Below, one piece after another: positions 22,689-33,789 of a DNA stretch of 64,000 nt (position 1 is its first letter; each line of letters starts with the position of its first letter). Under the pieces are notes generated by a model. The model had not been told where the DNA came from and searched no databases. It worked only from the letters and a program-made list of their open reading frames with translations. A program made the translations under genes and the position numbers. This DNA is from Thelonectria olida. Its lineage: Eukaryota > Ascomycota > Sordariomycetes > Hypocreales > Nectriaceae. The DNA lies in the NCBI GenBank assembly GCA_020736575.1, contig JAGPYM010000023.1, positions 186,001 to 250,000 on the forward strand, read 5' to 3'.

Positions 22689-23524
22689 GCATCGCCTCGT
22701 GTCACTGTGCTATCATGGCTTATTGGATGAAGAGCTCTCACGGAAGGACGTACTGTAATGTGGGTACGTTAGTTTGTCTTATTGCACTGGTCATAGTATA
22801 ATATGTATGTAGTATCACAAACGAGGGAAGTGTACTGTATGATATTCTGACTACACCTGAAGTTTCATCCATGGTGGTATGCTGCTGCATCACCAGCAGA
22901 AGCTGCACTTAGTGCTGGACTCTCCCACACTAGGGAAACAGTCGGTGGATGAAGCGACAAGTGGTCACATGTGTTAGAACTTTCTGAAATTGCCAAGTAG
23001 TCATCCCGTCTTCTCACCAAGCCTGCCGAACCAATCTTTTAACCCACCAACCAACGCAATCGCGAGCCATTATGACTCAAGCTTAAGCCGTAATGTGATT
23101 GGACGAAGATCCCTGTTCGATGTTTCTGATGTATCGACTTTCAACTGAGCACGCCTTCATGGTGACAACTCTTCCCTTTCTCCCTTACCTGCATCTTTTA
23201 GCCCAACCAAACTTTCAGTCTTCCAATTCCTCTGGTTTGGATGTCAGGGAATATAGATTTACTCTACAGGCCCATGCGCCGCGGACCGGTGCTCCTCTCT
23301 GCTCCCCTCCGACGGTTGGAAGCAGGTAGAACAGTCACTAGCACGCCTCGGATTGTTCAAGGGACTAGAGGCAATGCAGTTACTGAGATCGATTGAATCT
23401 AAACATAGAGTTTGGATCCTGCTTCCTGGATGATTTCATAAGGAGCCGACAACGACCACAAACCACAAAGGCCAGGCTAGAATCAGCACCCCCTAAATCA
23501 AAACTAACAATAGTGCCTTAATCA
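22689..23524. other. Intergenic, nothing recognised
   Basis: Short ORFs only. CCAAT-like and AACCAACCAA segments lie near 23030-23060 but lead into no recognisable gene. Confidence 0.4.
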
Positions 23525-24299
23525 CTACTTGGAAGCCTCACACGCTCGCTGCCATTCTTCCTGATCTTCACCTGTCATTCCGCATAACTCATGAACGGTC
23601 GGGAAGATAAGATCGCCATCGCTATCCAGATATTTATTTGGATACATCCCAGTGGAAGAGGTGGTGTCGGTGGTTGAGCCGGCGACGTGATGATTCTAAG
23701 GACGCATTAGAGTAGTACTACATAGCTCAACACGACGTACCTGTTTCGGTATTCTCGGCCTCTTCCCCTGCTTCTTTTGCATTTTGTATGATGACCCTCT
23801 TGGCCACTTTGATGGCTTCGTGCTATTCCTTTCTCGAGGCTTCGATGTTGTACTGCTGATTTGGCCAGATTGTCCTTCAGGGGACCCGGTTTGGAGGAGC
23901 GAAAGGTATCGTTCATAACTTGTGGGACTGTTCGTTACAGTCGGTGTCCCGGGCGTTTCTCCTTCTGGGAAGAACTCAGGGCCCCATTCTGTCTCGCGAC
24001 CGTTGTTTGGCTCGTAGGTTTGATGCTGACCTCCAAGTTCCTGCGAATCTACAATATGGGCTGCACGTCAAGTCAGAAACTTCTTGTAGGAACCCGATAA
24101 GGAGACGACCTGTGTGATGCCCATCGTCGGAGCCGACTGGGTACGGATCAATGGAAACATTCTTCGAATGACTGGTGCAACACTCCCCGAGAGGAATACA
24201 TTCGGGTGTTGGATCGGCTGTCTCCTCGCCCTCACTCCGCACAAGTGGCTTATATTCGTCGGACAGATAGAGGCCATGGCCAAGTGTAGGGAAAGACAT
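23525..24299 (-). CDS. Hypothetical hydrophilic protein, three exons
   Basis: Exons 24299..24110, 24060..23741 and 23695..23525 join in frame to 226 residues. The last intron is convincing (CAG|GTACGT to CTTAG, 45 bp). The first, 49 bp (CAG|GTCGTC to GTGCAG with a CTGAC branch site), has a weak donor and could be misplaced. The protein starts MSFPTLGHGLYLSDEYKPL. Its middle is acidic then Ser/Pro-rich (GPEFFPEGETPGTPTVTN), with a basic patch (KMQKKQGKRPRIPK) that could be a nuclear signal, and the C-terminus contains DSDGDLIFPTVHELCGMTGE. I do not recognise the family. Consistent coding over three exons argues that it is real. Confidence 0.65.
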
Positions 24300-25515
24300 T
24301 GTTTGCAGGTAAAGATATGGAAGCGAGTCTCTTGGGAGGCGGAAGGATAGGATGAGCGGAGACAACGGGGAGGAGGTGTGAATTTACGCTTTCTTGTGTC
24401 GGTTAGCCCCCAAGGAGGAACCCCCTGAATCTAGCAGCAGCAGTTCGCATGGATATGGAATACGAGTCACATAGAGACGGAGAGGAGGGGCCTAAACGAA
24501 GCCGTCTAAGCCCGGCTTGGCACTTTCAAAGGAGCATTTACTACATGTGGAAGGGATCCAAACATGACATGGGGGTGGCGTCAAAGGACTCCGTTGGTGG
24601 CACTTGGTGATGCTCCATGGGCAACCAAGCCTGCCTCACAATCATGTTTGCATCCATGGACGCAATGATAATAACGGCATCGCCATCGCCGAATGCGTCC
24701 GTGCCGGTCGGTGCTCGCGTAGAGCGAAGTCCGTTTACCCAACTCCGACTGTCCGACTTGCGCTCCCAATCTCACCAGGTGGACCGGCGGCTGTGGCGAT
24801 TGGAAACAAAAATGGACAGTGGGCCAAACAGGCGGCGATTGGATCTTGTTGACTGAGGTGATCAATGATGGTTCTCCATCCCAGACCTAGCGGCATCGGA
24901 TCGGCGGCCGGGCCGGCAACAAGGAGAATTGTTGGCGGAATAATTCATTTTTGAGAAGTTGCCCTTGCAATTGATGAACGGAGGGAAGCAATGGATGGAG
25001 GAACGCAAGAATGCGTTTGAATGCGGCTGATGGCGACTTGGGGCATGAGCTTACGCGACGAGTTGACTATGCAATACTAGCTCACAAACCTCTTCTTATC
25101 CTGAGCCGTTGGTACGAGCTGAGAATGAGGCACATGTCCTTTGATTCCTGTGACCGCCATCCCTCGCTTGGCATGATCATGCCGATGGTCTGCTGCCGCT
25201 TCTACTCAGTCTCTACGTGGCGTGCCATAGGGTGTGGAGGCATAACCCTGATTCTCAAGTCTGCCTTGCCTGTGCTTGTGGAGTTGCGGCGAGTGATACC
25301 AGCTCTAGACATTAGGTTAAACACTCACGGGGGGAGGGGGATCCAGCCATCAATTCGCTCCTCCCCCCGTATCAACAGGACCGAGGTGAAAGATCAGAGG
25401 GTGTGGAATCAGTCACATTAGGCAACTCGGTCATCTTGTGAGACAAAACATGCCAAGGCATCGCCACAAAACTGCTCAAGGGGCTGATCCTGTGGTCCTA
25501 TAACAAGATGTCGTC
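24300..25515. other. Intergenic, nothing recognised
   Basis: Several ORFs of 60-136 codons overlap on both strands with no motifs and mostly non-ATG starts. Nothing is supported. Confidence 0.4.
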
Positions 25516-26312
25516 GTGACCATTCAACCAAAACTAGATGCAACTTATCTACCCGTGTTAGACAAACTGATGGTGGGTTTGTCCACCAAGGAACGAGGCA
25601 AAGTCCTTCGACAGTTTCGAACTATCGTTGGCTCTATCATTATCCTCGCAAGTCCCCTTTCGACAGTTGCCCTGGCGCAGATTCTCGCTGTCGCCCAAGG
25701 CACTGTTGACAGCCAAATGAGTATGCTTCACTCGGTTTTAAGCATTCCGCAATCGGCCGAGTCTCCTGTGAGGCTACTACATCTCTCTTTCCGCGACTTC
25801 CTGTTGGATTCTGAAAAACAGGAGGAAAACCCATTCTGGGTTGACGAGAGGGCGACCCACGAGAAGCTGACGACTAACTGCCTTAAACTACTCTCAGAGA
25901 ACCATCGTCTCAGAGAAGACATCTGTGGCTTAGAGATGCCGGGGAGACTTCGAGACGACGTCGACAGACAAAATATCGATAGCTGCCTCCCATCAGAGGT
26001 TCAATATGCGTGCCTGTACTGGGTGTATCACTTAAAGGGCAGCAGAGTCAGGCTGCACGACGGGCACCAAGCGCTCCAATTCCTTCAGCACCACTTCCTC
26101 CACTGGCTTGAAGCGTTGAGCCTTATCGGGAGGATATCGGAGAGCATCGGGCTCATAGACCAGTTGCAGAACCTGGTTGATGTAAGTCAGTTCTAAAGCC
26201 ATACGCCAGCATTTGCTAAGATAAATTATTTAGCTCGATAATAGTACTGAAGTCTTGCGGTTTCTTCATGATGCGAAGCGTTTTATCCTCAACTGCCGCT
26301 CAGCAATTGACC
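25516..26312 (+). pseudogene. NACHT-type NLR relic, post-NACHT helical region only
   Basis: The frame 25516..26181 has no ATG at its start and continues after a 52-bp intron (26182..26233, GTAAGT to TTTAG) into DNSTEVLRFLHDAKRFILNC. The sequence matches the region just after the NACHT ATPase in fungal NLR proteins: LVGSI-like IVGSIIILASPLST, LHLSFRDFLLD, CLYWVYHLKGS, and HFLHWLEALSLIGRISESI. The nucleotide-binding P-loop, any N-terminal effector domain and the WD40 or ankyrin repeats are missing. Similarity ends near 26312. This is an internal slice of a heterokaryon-incompatibility-type NLR, not a working gene. Confidence 0.75.
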
Positions 26313-27297
26313 TGGGGTTCTGTAATCAAGTTCAAACTCGTCGTCGATGTACAAGGGGCTATTATTCCCGTGGCGAGGATCGTAATCGGGTGTATACATA
26401 TCGGGCGAAAAGGAATGTCTGGGAGGCAAATGCTTCGTAGCAGTTGACAGTGAAACAGCGAGAGAGTACGGATTAACACAGCGGGAGAGCGGGACAGCGA
26501 GATGGCGAGGCGTGGCCCGCACAGACGAATGGACACGTTGTCTTCATGGCTGCCAAAAGCACGTGACCATATGCTTCTTGGCAGAGTTTTGTAGGGCGAG
26601 GCATGAAATGTTGACGAAGAGCGTCGGCAATGTGAAATCTTGTCGAAAAACAATAAGAATGGAATGGAGGATTGATTTGTCTGGGGATTCATTTCATAAA
26701 TGCAAGCCGAGGAACTACGTGAGGGGCTGAAGTAGGCCATGTTGGCATGTCGGTGCCTCATGCATTCGCCACCAAGGTCACACCCTCTTGAGGATTGTAC
26801 ATTAATCGATTTCCAGAGCCTAGTTGAACGGCTGCCACGATGGCAGGAGATGAGGGAGACCACCGGCGCGATGTCAGTCATAACCAATTCCGCGATCACA
26901 CCATCATCAACCTGTCACGAGCCCTGATTCTCTGATGGGTCTGATTGGATGTGTGTATATTCTTAGTTGAGCAAGGTTCCCACTCTGAGTTCCTGTACAT
27001 CCTTATACTGGAGGAGCTAGAAGGATATCGCTATAACAATCACACGCCCAATTATCCAAAATGCACACCGTGACACAACCAGGGCAACGTTCACTACCAC
27101 TGTTAGATTGACACCTGTGTACGGTTAGAGAGGCAGCCACACCTACTACAACGATATTCATGGCTTGTGGCGGCGTCGGTATAGGAAATGGACCGACGCG
27201 CCCGCACAAAGAGGAATGAAGGAAGACAAGGATCATCAAGACTTCAATCAATAAGATTACCAGTTTCAACTCCATAATCTATTGAATTCACCCCATC
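26313..27297. other. Intergenic, nothing firm
   Basis: A 90-codon minus-strand ORF at 27003..27275 starts at an ATG with a hydrophobic N-terminus (VILLIEVLMILVFLHSSLC) resembling a signal peptide. No family is recognised. The other ORFs look random. Confidence 0.35.
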
Positions 27298-29036
27298 GTG
27301 CGCTCAAGATACCCACCGCGTATTCAACAACCACCTGCCCCACCAGCCGGCGCCGAAGTCGTCCGCGTCATCCCATATCCCCGCAACGAGGACATGGTCC
27401 GTCGCGGGGATCTCATCGACCGACTAGACAATTCACATGGGCTCTGCCGCATACTGATACTGGCGAACCAAGAAAAACGCAGATTGCACTAGACTACGCG
27501 TATCGACGATGCGACAACGACAGCGAATGCTGCGTCTTCTGGGTGCATGCAGACAACGAAGCGACTTTCATGTCCGATTATAAGACGATTGGGAAGAAGC
27601 TTGGGGTCGACGACCGGCTTGATGGGTCGGATCTGCTTGATGCGGTCTGCAGTAAGATTGGAGAACGGTCGAAATGGGTGATGATCCTCGATAACGCTGA
27701 TGATCTTGGGTTGTTTGGCGTTGGTCGAGCACAACAAGGGACAAACGAGAACTTACCCAAGTATGTCCCTCACACGTCGCGAGGAACAATACTGTGGACA
27801 AGTCGAGACGCGCATATTGCCGGCACGCTTGTCGGATCGCGTCGAGGTATCGAGGTGCGGTCTATGGCGACGGATGAGGCGACTATGCTTCTTGCAAGAG
27901 TCAGAGACGAGGAGTCGACTTTTGAGGAGGGAGGAGTTGATGATCTTCTGGAAGAACTACAACGCCTTCCGCTGGCAATCTCGCAAGCTGGTGCGTACAT
28001 ACGGCGCATGTCGATGTCGGTCAAGGAATATCTATCTCTTTTGACCCGAGGCAAAACTCGCTGGGAAGTACTGAAGATGAGCGACTCCGACCGACATCGA
28101 CGGCCGGAGGTGTCGAACAGCGTGCTTGAGACGTGGAGAATCTCGACAGAGCGGATTCGAGCGGAGAGCAAGATGTCGTACCGGATCCTCCGTGTAATTG
28201 CGTATGTGGACAGCCAAGACATACCGTATGACTTGATGGCGGCGGCTAGTCGACATAGCATCGTCGATGAGGAGTCAACCAGGCAGGCTACCGATGTTGA
28301 GGTGCAGCAAGCAATTATGCGACTGAAGGAGTTTTCTTTTCTCAGCTTGCGTCGGAAAGAGGACGGCGGGCGTAGCTACGAGATGCACAAGCTTGTGCAA
28401 GAAGCTATACGGTATGGGCTGAGGGTAAGAGGGCCGATGGAGACGGCCCTAGGTGAGACAGCGGGCAGGGAGGGCGGACCGGAAAATGGTGAAGCATACT
28501 ATTCCAGTATAGCTTTACGAATAGTAGAGGACCTTTTCCCGGTATCGGAAGGAAAGCCATGGGCACGATGCGAGCAGTACATGACGCATGCTATACGAGT
28601 GGGAGAGTGGGCAGAGGTGAGCGGGGCAGGGCTTGGTACATCAAGATTGCTCAGTCGAGTTTCTGGCTTTCTCTATGATCAGGGATGATGGAGGGAGAGG
28701 GAGCCTGTAGATGAAAGGGTGTGGGGGCTCCGACGGAATATTCTTGGGGAGAAGCACGCCAATACGATCAGGAGCATGGCGTCTCTCGCGACGACGTACC
28801 ATAGCCAGGGCCGGTACGGCGAGGCTGAAGGCATTTGTCAGGAAGTGTTGGATCTCCGACGGGAGGTGCTTGGGGAGAAGCACCCCGATACGATCAGGAG
28901 CATGGCGGACCTCGCATCGACGTACCATGCGCAGGGCCGATACGACGAGGCCGAGCCTCTTCACCAGGAGGCACTGGATCTTCGACGGGAGGTGCTTGGA
29001 GAAGATCACCCGCATACCACGCAAAGCATCATGTAA
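27298..29036 (+). pseudogene. NB-ARC/TPR NLR, broken
   Basis: The N-terminus reads in one frame (27298 onward: VVRVIPYPRNEDMVRRGDLI) and then shifts near 27420-27480 to the frame that carries the ATPase. The Walker A is damaged: the segment before TQIALDYAYRR reads TGEPRK instead of a GxGGxGK loop. Walker B is present (KWVMILDNADD), as are TSRDAHIAG, LPLAISQAGAYIR and a winged-helix-like MHKLVQEAIRYG. A TGA at 28686..28688 interrupts the frame, which then continues (WREREPVDERV) into kinesin-light-chain-type TPRs (HANTIRSMASLATTYHSQGR and a second copy). A third TPR ends at a TAA at 29034. With its frameshift, lost P-loop and nonsense codon it is inactive. Confidence 0.82.
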
Positions 29037-30013
29037 CTGGCCTCCACACAGGAGTCGTTACGACAAACGCGGTCTCTTATACGACCAGCCTAGTCTTTGG
29101 TGGTCACACAGGTCCACGATTTAGAAGAGCGGAAGCCACGCCATAGATGTTTACGGGAGGTTATGCATGTGAAGGTTAATTTTCGCAAATGGAGATCCCA
29201 CAAAAGTAGGGGGCCTGATTAATATCTGTCGTTCTACCAAAGGGTCTATACTTACGGTACCGTGCACCGTATTGGATGCTAATTGATAATTGATGATTGT
29301 TTGTGTGATTGCCAATGGGGTATGTATTATCTTTAGTAAATATAGGCTTTAGTTAGAAATGGACTCTGGGATAATTATGGATGATCTTCCAGGAGGTAGG
29401 CGGCCAGAAGTTGCTCGTAGCCCGGGTTGTTGATGCCCGAATGCCAAGGCACTTAATGCTGTTATTGTTGGAAGAAGACAAGGGGCATACTCGCACTAGC
29501 TGCACACTGTGCATGCGCCACGCTTGGTCCATTTTTGGCCATTTTTGGCAAAATTATAATGATAGATTACTGACGCTGGACCCGCACCCCACTGTGTGTC
29601 CCCAGGAAATTTACAGTGATAGATTACTCACGCTGGACCCGCACCCCACTGCAAGAGAGATCTTGCGAGGTAGCGCGAAACAGAACTGACAATCTGCGGG
29701 GCGCGGCATATAATGGAAGCGACGGAAGGCTGGGTGGGCGGACTGCAGTTACGACACTTTCTATATGGCCCGAGAGGACGGACGCGCGTGTCGGTCTACC
29801 GAGAGGACAGGATCCTGAAGATGGCCATCGAGGATGGGGCTTTGGGTTGGCTGTGGAGGTGGGCTTAAGGAGCAAACTGGTATTGACTTGCGAACCGGCA
29901 GTGCCCCGCGCAAGGAGCGGAATAGGATCCAAGGGGATGCAAGGTAGAGGGTCTATGTAGGTAGACGCGCTGCGCCTCTACTAGTTATTTTCTCTGAAAA
30001 TACAAATCAATAC
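29037..30013. other. Intergenic with a direct repeat
   Basis: A segment beginning TGATAGATTACT and ending CGCACCCCACTG (about 35 bp) occurs twice, near 29562 and 29618, with one mismatch. Nothing coding is recognised. Confidence 0.45.
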
Positions 30014-30545
30014 TTGACAGCAGCATCATCACAACAATGCGCATGTGGACAAGCGATAGAGACGGTTGAGCATTTTCTCTTCCGATGCAGAAAATGGACG
30101 GCACACCAAGCCGAAATGTTGCAGTGCACCGAGACACAAAGAGGAAATATCTCATTCTTCCTAGGAGGAAAGTCACCGTCAGACGACGCAAAATGGACGC
30201 CAAATATGGAAGCAGTCCGGGCGACTATACGATTTGCAATAGCGTACAGGTCGACTCGACAACACACAACGTTAAAGACAGATTGCAAAACCTCACCTAT
30301 TCTTTCTCACTAACCCACCCTACATTAAACACCTCGTGCCATGGACAGCAGGCACCGCTTCAGCCGCCGTAGATAGGACTCTGAACACTTGGAGAATAGC
30401 CTTCAAGTTAGCTTGCTAATAATACAAACCCTACGAGACCCCGCGGAGAGATGGAAACGAAGAGGCAAAAGCAGAAAGTGGACGCTGTATGGGCTTTTAC
30501 GAGATCATGGCAAAGTGTCGCACTGAGCGTGCTTAAAGGGTTAAA
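30014..30545 (+). mobile_element. LINE (Tad1-like) 3' fragment
   Basis: A 5'-truncated non-LTR retrotransposon. It encodes only the final part of the ORF2-type protein: CACGQAIETVEHFLFRC, the CCHC-like finger downstream of reverse transcriptase/RNase H, then MEAVRATIRFA. It is followed by a 3' untranslated region with CTTCAGCCGCCG, GATAGGAC and GAACACTTGGAGAA. The same protein end and 3' region recur at 61.7-62.5 kb. Strong 5' truncation is typical of LINE copies. Confidence 0.75.
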
Positions 30546-30721
30546 GTGAATATGATGAGCAGCAGCAATGTGTTGATTGATTGTTGTCTAAAGTGCGGGG
30601 TACTCTAGCCCACAGGTTTTACTTGAAGCACACAGGTTGATTACTAAGTGCGGTTGTTTCCTGGGGCTGGTTGAGATCATGCCTAGCCTGCGACACAAAG
30701 CTTAGGAAACGGATATGTACA

Positions 30722-30911
30722 ATAGCAGCCACCGGGCGAAATAAATTGTGTGTGTGTGTGTGTACGACATTTACACTAGATTGGACCAGTCAGTAAAAGT
30801 GATTGTGGGGCTTCGGGTGATTATGGACGCACTGTACGAAACCTAAATAGCTTAGCGCCAAGGCCCTACGGGGTGTGTCCCTGGCGGGGGCGAAATAAAT
30901 TCTCTCTCTCT
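30722..30911 (+). repeat. Two GGGCGAAATAAATT tails with microsatellites
   Basis: GGGCGAAATAAATT is followed by (GT)n at about 30736-30763 and again by (CT)n at about 30889-30912. A third, inverted copy lies at 62989..63003. A fixed 3' sequence followed by a variable simple repeat is the usual end of LINE or SINE retroposons. Confidence 0.55.
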
Positions 30912-31166
30912 CTTCAGAAGTGGGAACAAATCAGGCTCAGGCGATTCCTGCTTTACAGACATTGGTCTGTCATCAGCTCGGCAGCTTCGACGTGCAGTTT
31001 GCGGAACTCTCCATGCCCAAATCGTCCAGCTAGCAGCACAAGATCGCAAGCCGCGTGCTCCGGTATGTAGAGGTCGATGAGTGGTTCAGCATGCTCACCG
31101 ATAGCATCCTCCATCGGGTGATGAGGCCGATCATTAATCGGCACCCGCAGTTGCAAGATCCCAGCC

Positions 31167-31553
31167 ATGACCATATACCCCACTCAGATGCCGCGAGAAC
31201 ACCGATTCTTCACCAACATCGACCACATCTGCGCCTCGGCGCGCCTCGTCGTGGACCGCCCGAAGGACAGCCGGCATCCACGGGTGCCGCAGGCAATCTA
31301 CCCGGTGGACTACGGCTATCTAGAGGGCACAACAGGCGGCGATGGGGAGGGCGTGGACGTCTTCCGAGGCAGCGCCGAGGGCGCGGGCGTGGTCGGCGTC
31401 TTCATGACCGCGGATCCGGGGAAGCGCGACGTCGAGGTAAAGGTCCTGCTGGACTGCACCGACGAGGAAATCGACCGAGTCCGGCACCTGCTGGACGAGG
31501 TCCTGGGGATCGGCGGCCTGCTGGTGCGACGGGAAGACGCCCCGACGGCTTAA
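31167..31553 (+). CDS. Inorganic pyrophosphatase-like protein, bacterial type
   Basis: An uninterrupted 128-codon ORF; a second in-frame ATG at 31188 (MPREHRF) is a possible start. Residues include HPRVPQAIYPVDYGYLEGTT and GGDGEGVDVF, which fit family I soluble inorganic pyrophosphatase around its YP-DYG and D(G)D-xxD active-site blocks, here with GDGEGVD. VFMTADPGKRDVEVKVLL, another core strand with Lys, follows. Known enzymes split pyrophosphate to phosphate in the cytosol. At 128 residues it is shorter than usual fungal or bacterial enzymes (about 170-290). It resembles small actinobacterial-type members. It is intronless and notably GC-rich against its neighbours, which hints at transfer (inference). 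Confidence 0.7.
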   Translation: MTIYPTQMPREHRFFTNIDHICASARLVVDRPKDSRHPRVPQAIYPVDYGYLEGTTGGDGEGVDVFRGSAEGAGVVGVFMTADPGKRDVEVKVLLDCTDEEIDRVRHLLDEVLGIGGLLVRREDAPTA

Positions 31554-31646
31554 TCCCGCAGCCGGACGTCCAGCGATCCCAGTAGTTGTTGTCAAACTCA
31601 ACAGTGTTCAAATAGAACGCCTGCATACCCGGCAATCTGCTGACTC

Positions 31647-31799
31647 TGTTGAAATGAGAAGATTCAAGTTGCTTAATTCATCCTAAATGTGCAGTAGGGG
31701 AACCACTGTCTATATACAGGCACGATCTCTTGTGGAATGTTCCACCTTCTTCCACACCTTGCCACCGACTTGGTCGCCTCACACTTGTGATCTCCAACA
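31647..31799. repeat. Solo LTR with 5-bp target duplication
   Basis: A 153-bp segment starting TGTTGAAATG and ending CTCCAACA is flanked on both sides by GACTC. A related sequence lies at 58607..58749. TG...CA ends, a perfect 5-bp duplication and no internal region make this a solo LTR, left by recombination between the two LTRs of a vanished element. It belongs to a different family from the copia element at 2.7 kb. Confidence 0.85.
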
Positions 31800-32311
31800 G
31801 ACTCGCCTTGACTCACGCCGAAAGAGGATCCGAATACGGCATATTCGGCTAGCGACTTCTGGTTCAGAGAGATACCGGTACAAGCGAAGGCCTTTCAGCA
31901 GGGTTAGAAGTGAGAATAGAGAACTGAGAAGGGGGAAACGGTCGGAACCCGAGCCGTGTTCAAACTCGATGTCAGGTGACTTGTCTTTGATGGGCAGTTG
32001 GATACAGTCGCGCTTGACCGTCTCCCGCTTGTTACACACCAGAATTCCGCAAATAGCTACCCCTGCCACTTCTATAATTACATCTGAATAACGACGAAAA
32101 TGAACACCTCTGAGGCGCAGTGTGGCAATAAAAGCCCTCCATCGCAGCGGATAACCTAACTGTTACTATCAGCGAAGACCAGAAAAGATGCAGCGATCAC
32201 AGTGTATGGAAAGGGAGCGCCCATCGATGGAAGAGAGAAACAAGTGCTGGGGGTACAGGAAACCCGCATCCTTCGCTATCCAGCATTTCGTAGGCTCAAA
32301 GGCGCTGTGTG
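31800..32311. other. Intergenic, nothing recognised
   Basis: No supported gene. The 134-codon plus-strand ORF over 31687..32091 crosses the solo LTR and has no motif. Confidence 0.4.
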
Positions 32312-32870
32312 TCAACGAAATAGTAAGGTAAGCAACTGCCTGGCGCGCCTCTCCTCTCGAAGACACTCCAACTTGCGTTGGATTTCGAGGGTTCGAAAAT
32401 GCTGGCCGCCAAAAGACTTCATTCTGCCCACAAATACCAGCTCATACCAACTTTCAGCATCATCAAACTTGTGCTGGCATCTCAACATGTTTCCAATACC
32501 CTGCGCGGACATTAGGGTCTCCCAATGCCGCGGCCCCAAGTTCTTTTTCCCTCCATTCATATGCCTTTCTATAGTGATGTTCAGCTTCTCATAATTCCAA
32601 CTGTCAAACTCAGTTGGTCCAACATCTTTACCTGGCCCGTCGTAGTGAACGCATAGGTATCCAGAACAGCACCCAGAAGAACGACTCCAGGTCGTGCATG
32701 AAAGAATGCTGGTCACCTAGAAGTGCCCCTATGGCCATGAATGCCCTCGTGTGCCTGTCTTCCCTTTTGCTCCCGAGGCGCCTTCTCGTTGGGCTTTAAT
32801 GGCGAGGTCAAGATCAATCAGTCGACGTCCGCGGTTCAAGAGCCATTCGCTCGAACAAGCTTATTGTCAG
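32312..32870 (-). pseudogene. FunK1 kinase/TPR chimeric relic
   Basis: On the minus strand from about 32870, three frames in turn give parts of a fungal FunK1 protein kinase: LIDLDLAIKAQREGASGAKG (the DLD metal motif in DFG position), then MAIGALLGDQHSFMHDLESF and FWVLFWI, then CVHYDGPGK and EFDSWNYE. Frames change near 32745 and 32670, implying small indels. The third frame then runs into LGPRHWETLMSAQGIGNM and QHKFDDAESWYELV, a kinesin-light-chain-type TPR pair as in NLR proteins. A kinase C-lobe fused to TPR slices, with frameshifts, is best read as a relic joined by rearrangement. Confidence 0.65.
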
Positions 32871-33789
32871 ACAATTGGCTCCATAGGGATCATTGATGGC
32901 ACCAGTCAATTGATGAGAATTATCTAAGGAACAAAAGAAATTGAACAGCCATGTGTTCGTGGACAGCTATTTAAGTTCATGTCGTTAGGATTGGAATCCT
33001 TGATGCGACAAGCCGGATGTGAAACCGGAACACGACCCCAAGGTATGGGCCGCGTTTCACATTGCACAGTTGAACCTGGTGGTGATATGCGACAGCGGAG
33101 TACGCCATAACGGCGGTGCTCCCAATGTGGACTAGCGCAGGCTTCTTGTATCTTGTATTTATGACCGCTTCTGCACCCAGAATTCCTCTCCTTTCTTTCT
33201 GTCTTACAGAATAGACGACGTTTTTGCTTTTTGCTTCTTTTGATGCCTGGTGGCTACGATATCTGTGAGTATGGATGGATGCATGTAGAATGTTTTTTTT
33301 TATTTTTTATTTTTGCAGAATTTTATTTCTATGGATTGAACGTATAGGCACGTGACGCTTCAAGGGCTGCCGATTGCTGTGGCGCGGTGTGGCTCAAAAA
33401 ACAAAACAGGAGACCGGTCCCTGCGGGCCCGCCAATGCCTTTCGGAACGAGCCTTCGGATCCTCTGATTTCCCTGTGGCTCTTCGATCACGGCTCGGTAT
33501 ATGGATTGAGAGTATACGGCGTTAGGTGGACCTTTGGGAGGAGAGCAAAGGATCGTTTCGCATCGAAAGATGCGTGGGGCATACTTGCTGTTTGAGAAAC
33601 TGTGCACAGGCACTGTGACTTACAGCCTAGAATCTTATTTGCCCTGTCGCGTAGGATTCGATACCATGGGAACTTCAAGAACTTTACTCATCAATTCTCC
33701 TAACAAACCTGAAAGCTTCTGTAATAGCAAATTTATATTATATCCTTATTTGTATTTCTTTGACGATCTGATCTTCCGAGCCACTCTCC
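32871..33789. other. Repeat-bearing stretch upstream of IDYSKWDN gene
   Basis: No gene. A T-rich run lies near 33293-33315. GATTGAACGTATAGGC with a following ACGTGACGCT (33334 onward) recurs near 46361. The hairpin block at 33406..33451 follows. Confidence 0.5.
33406..33451 (+). repeat. Hairpin block, copy 1
   Basis: ACAGGAGACCGGTCCCTGCG and the following GGCCCGCCAATG, then CCTTTCGGAACGAG. It has the same layout as 41186..41233, 51599..51646 and 51697..51745. Here the hairpin stem is CCC-TGC-GGG; the other three have CCCC-TAC-GGGG, so pairing is kept although bases differ. Confidence 0.8.

Noticed and set aside
24361..24365. Upstream start for the three-exon gene at 23.5-24.3 kb
   Set aside because: The longer frame opens only at TTG; the first ATG is at 24299.
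26300..26899. 199-codon minus-strand ORF
   Set aside because: No motif, Ser/Arg/Ile-rich composition like translated non-coding DNA, overlaps the NLR relic's tail, and the apparent start lacks support.
30953..31183. Minus-strand ORF that might be a BTB-domain tail (IPEHAACDLVLLAGRF)
   Set aside because: The match is too weak and short, and there is no continuing exon.
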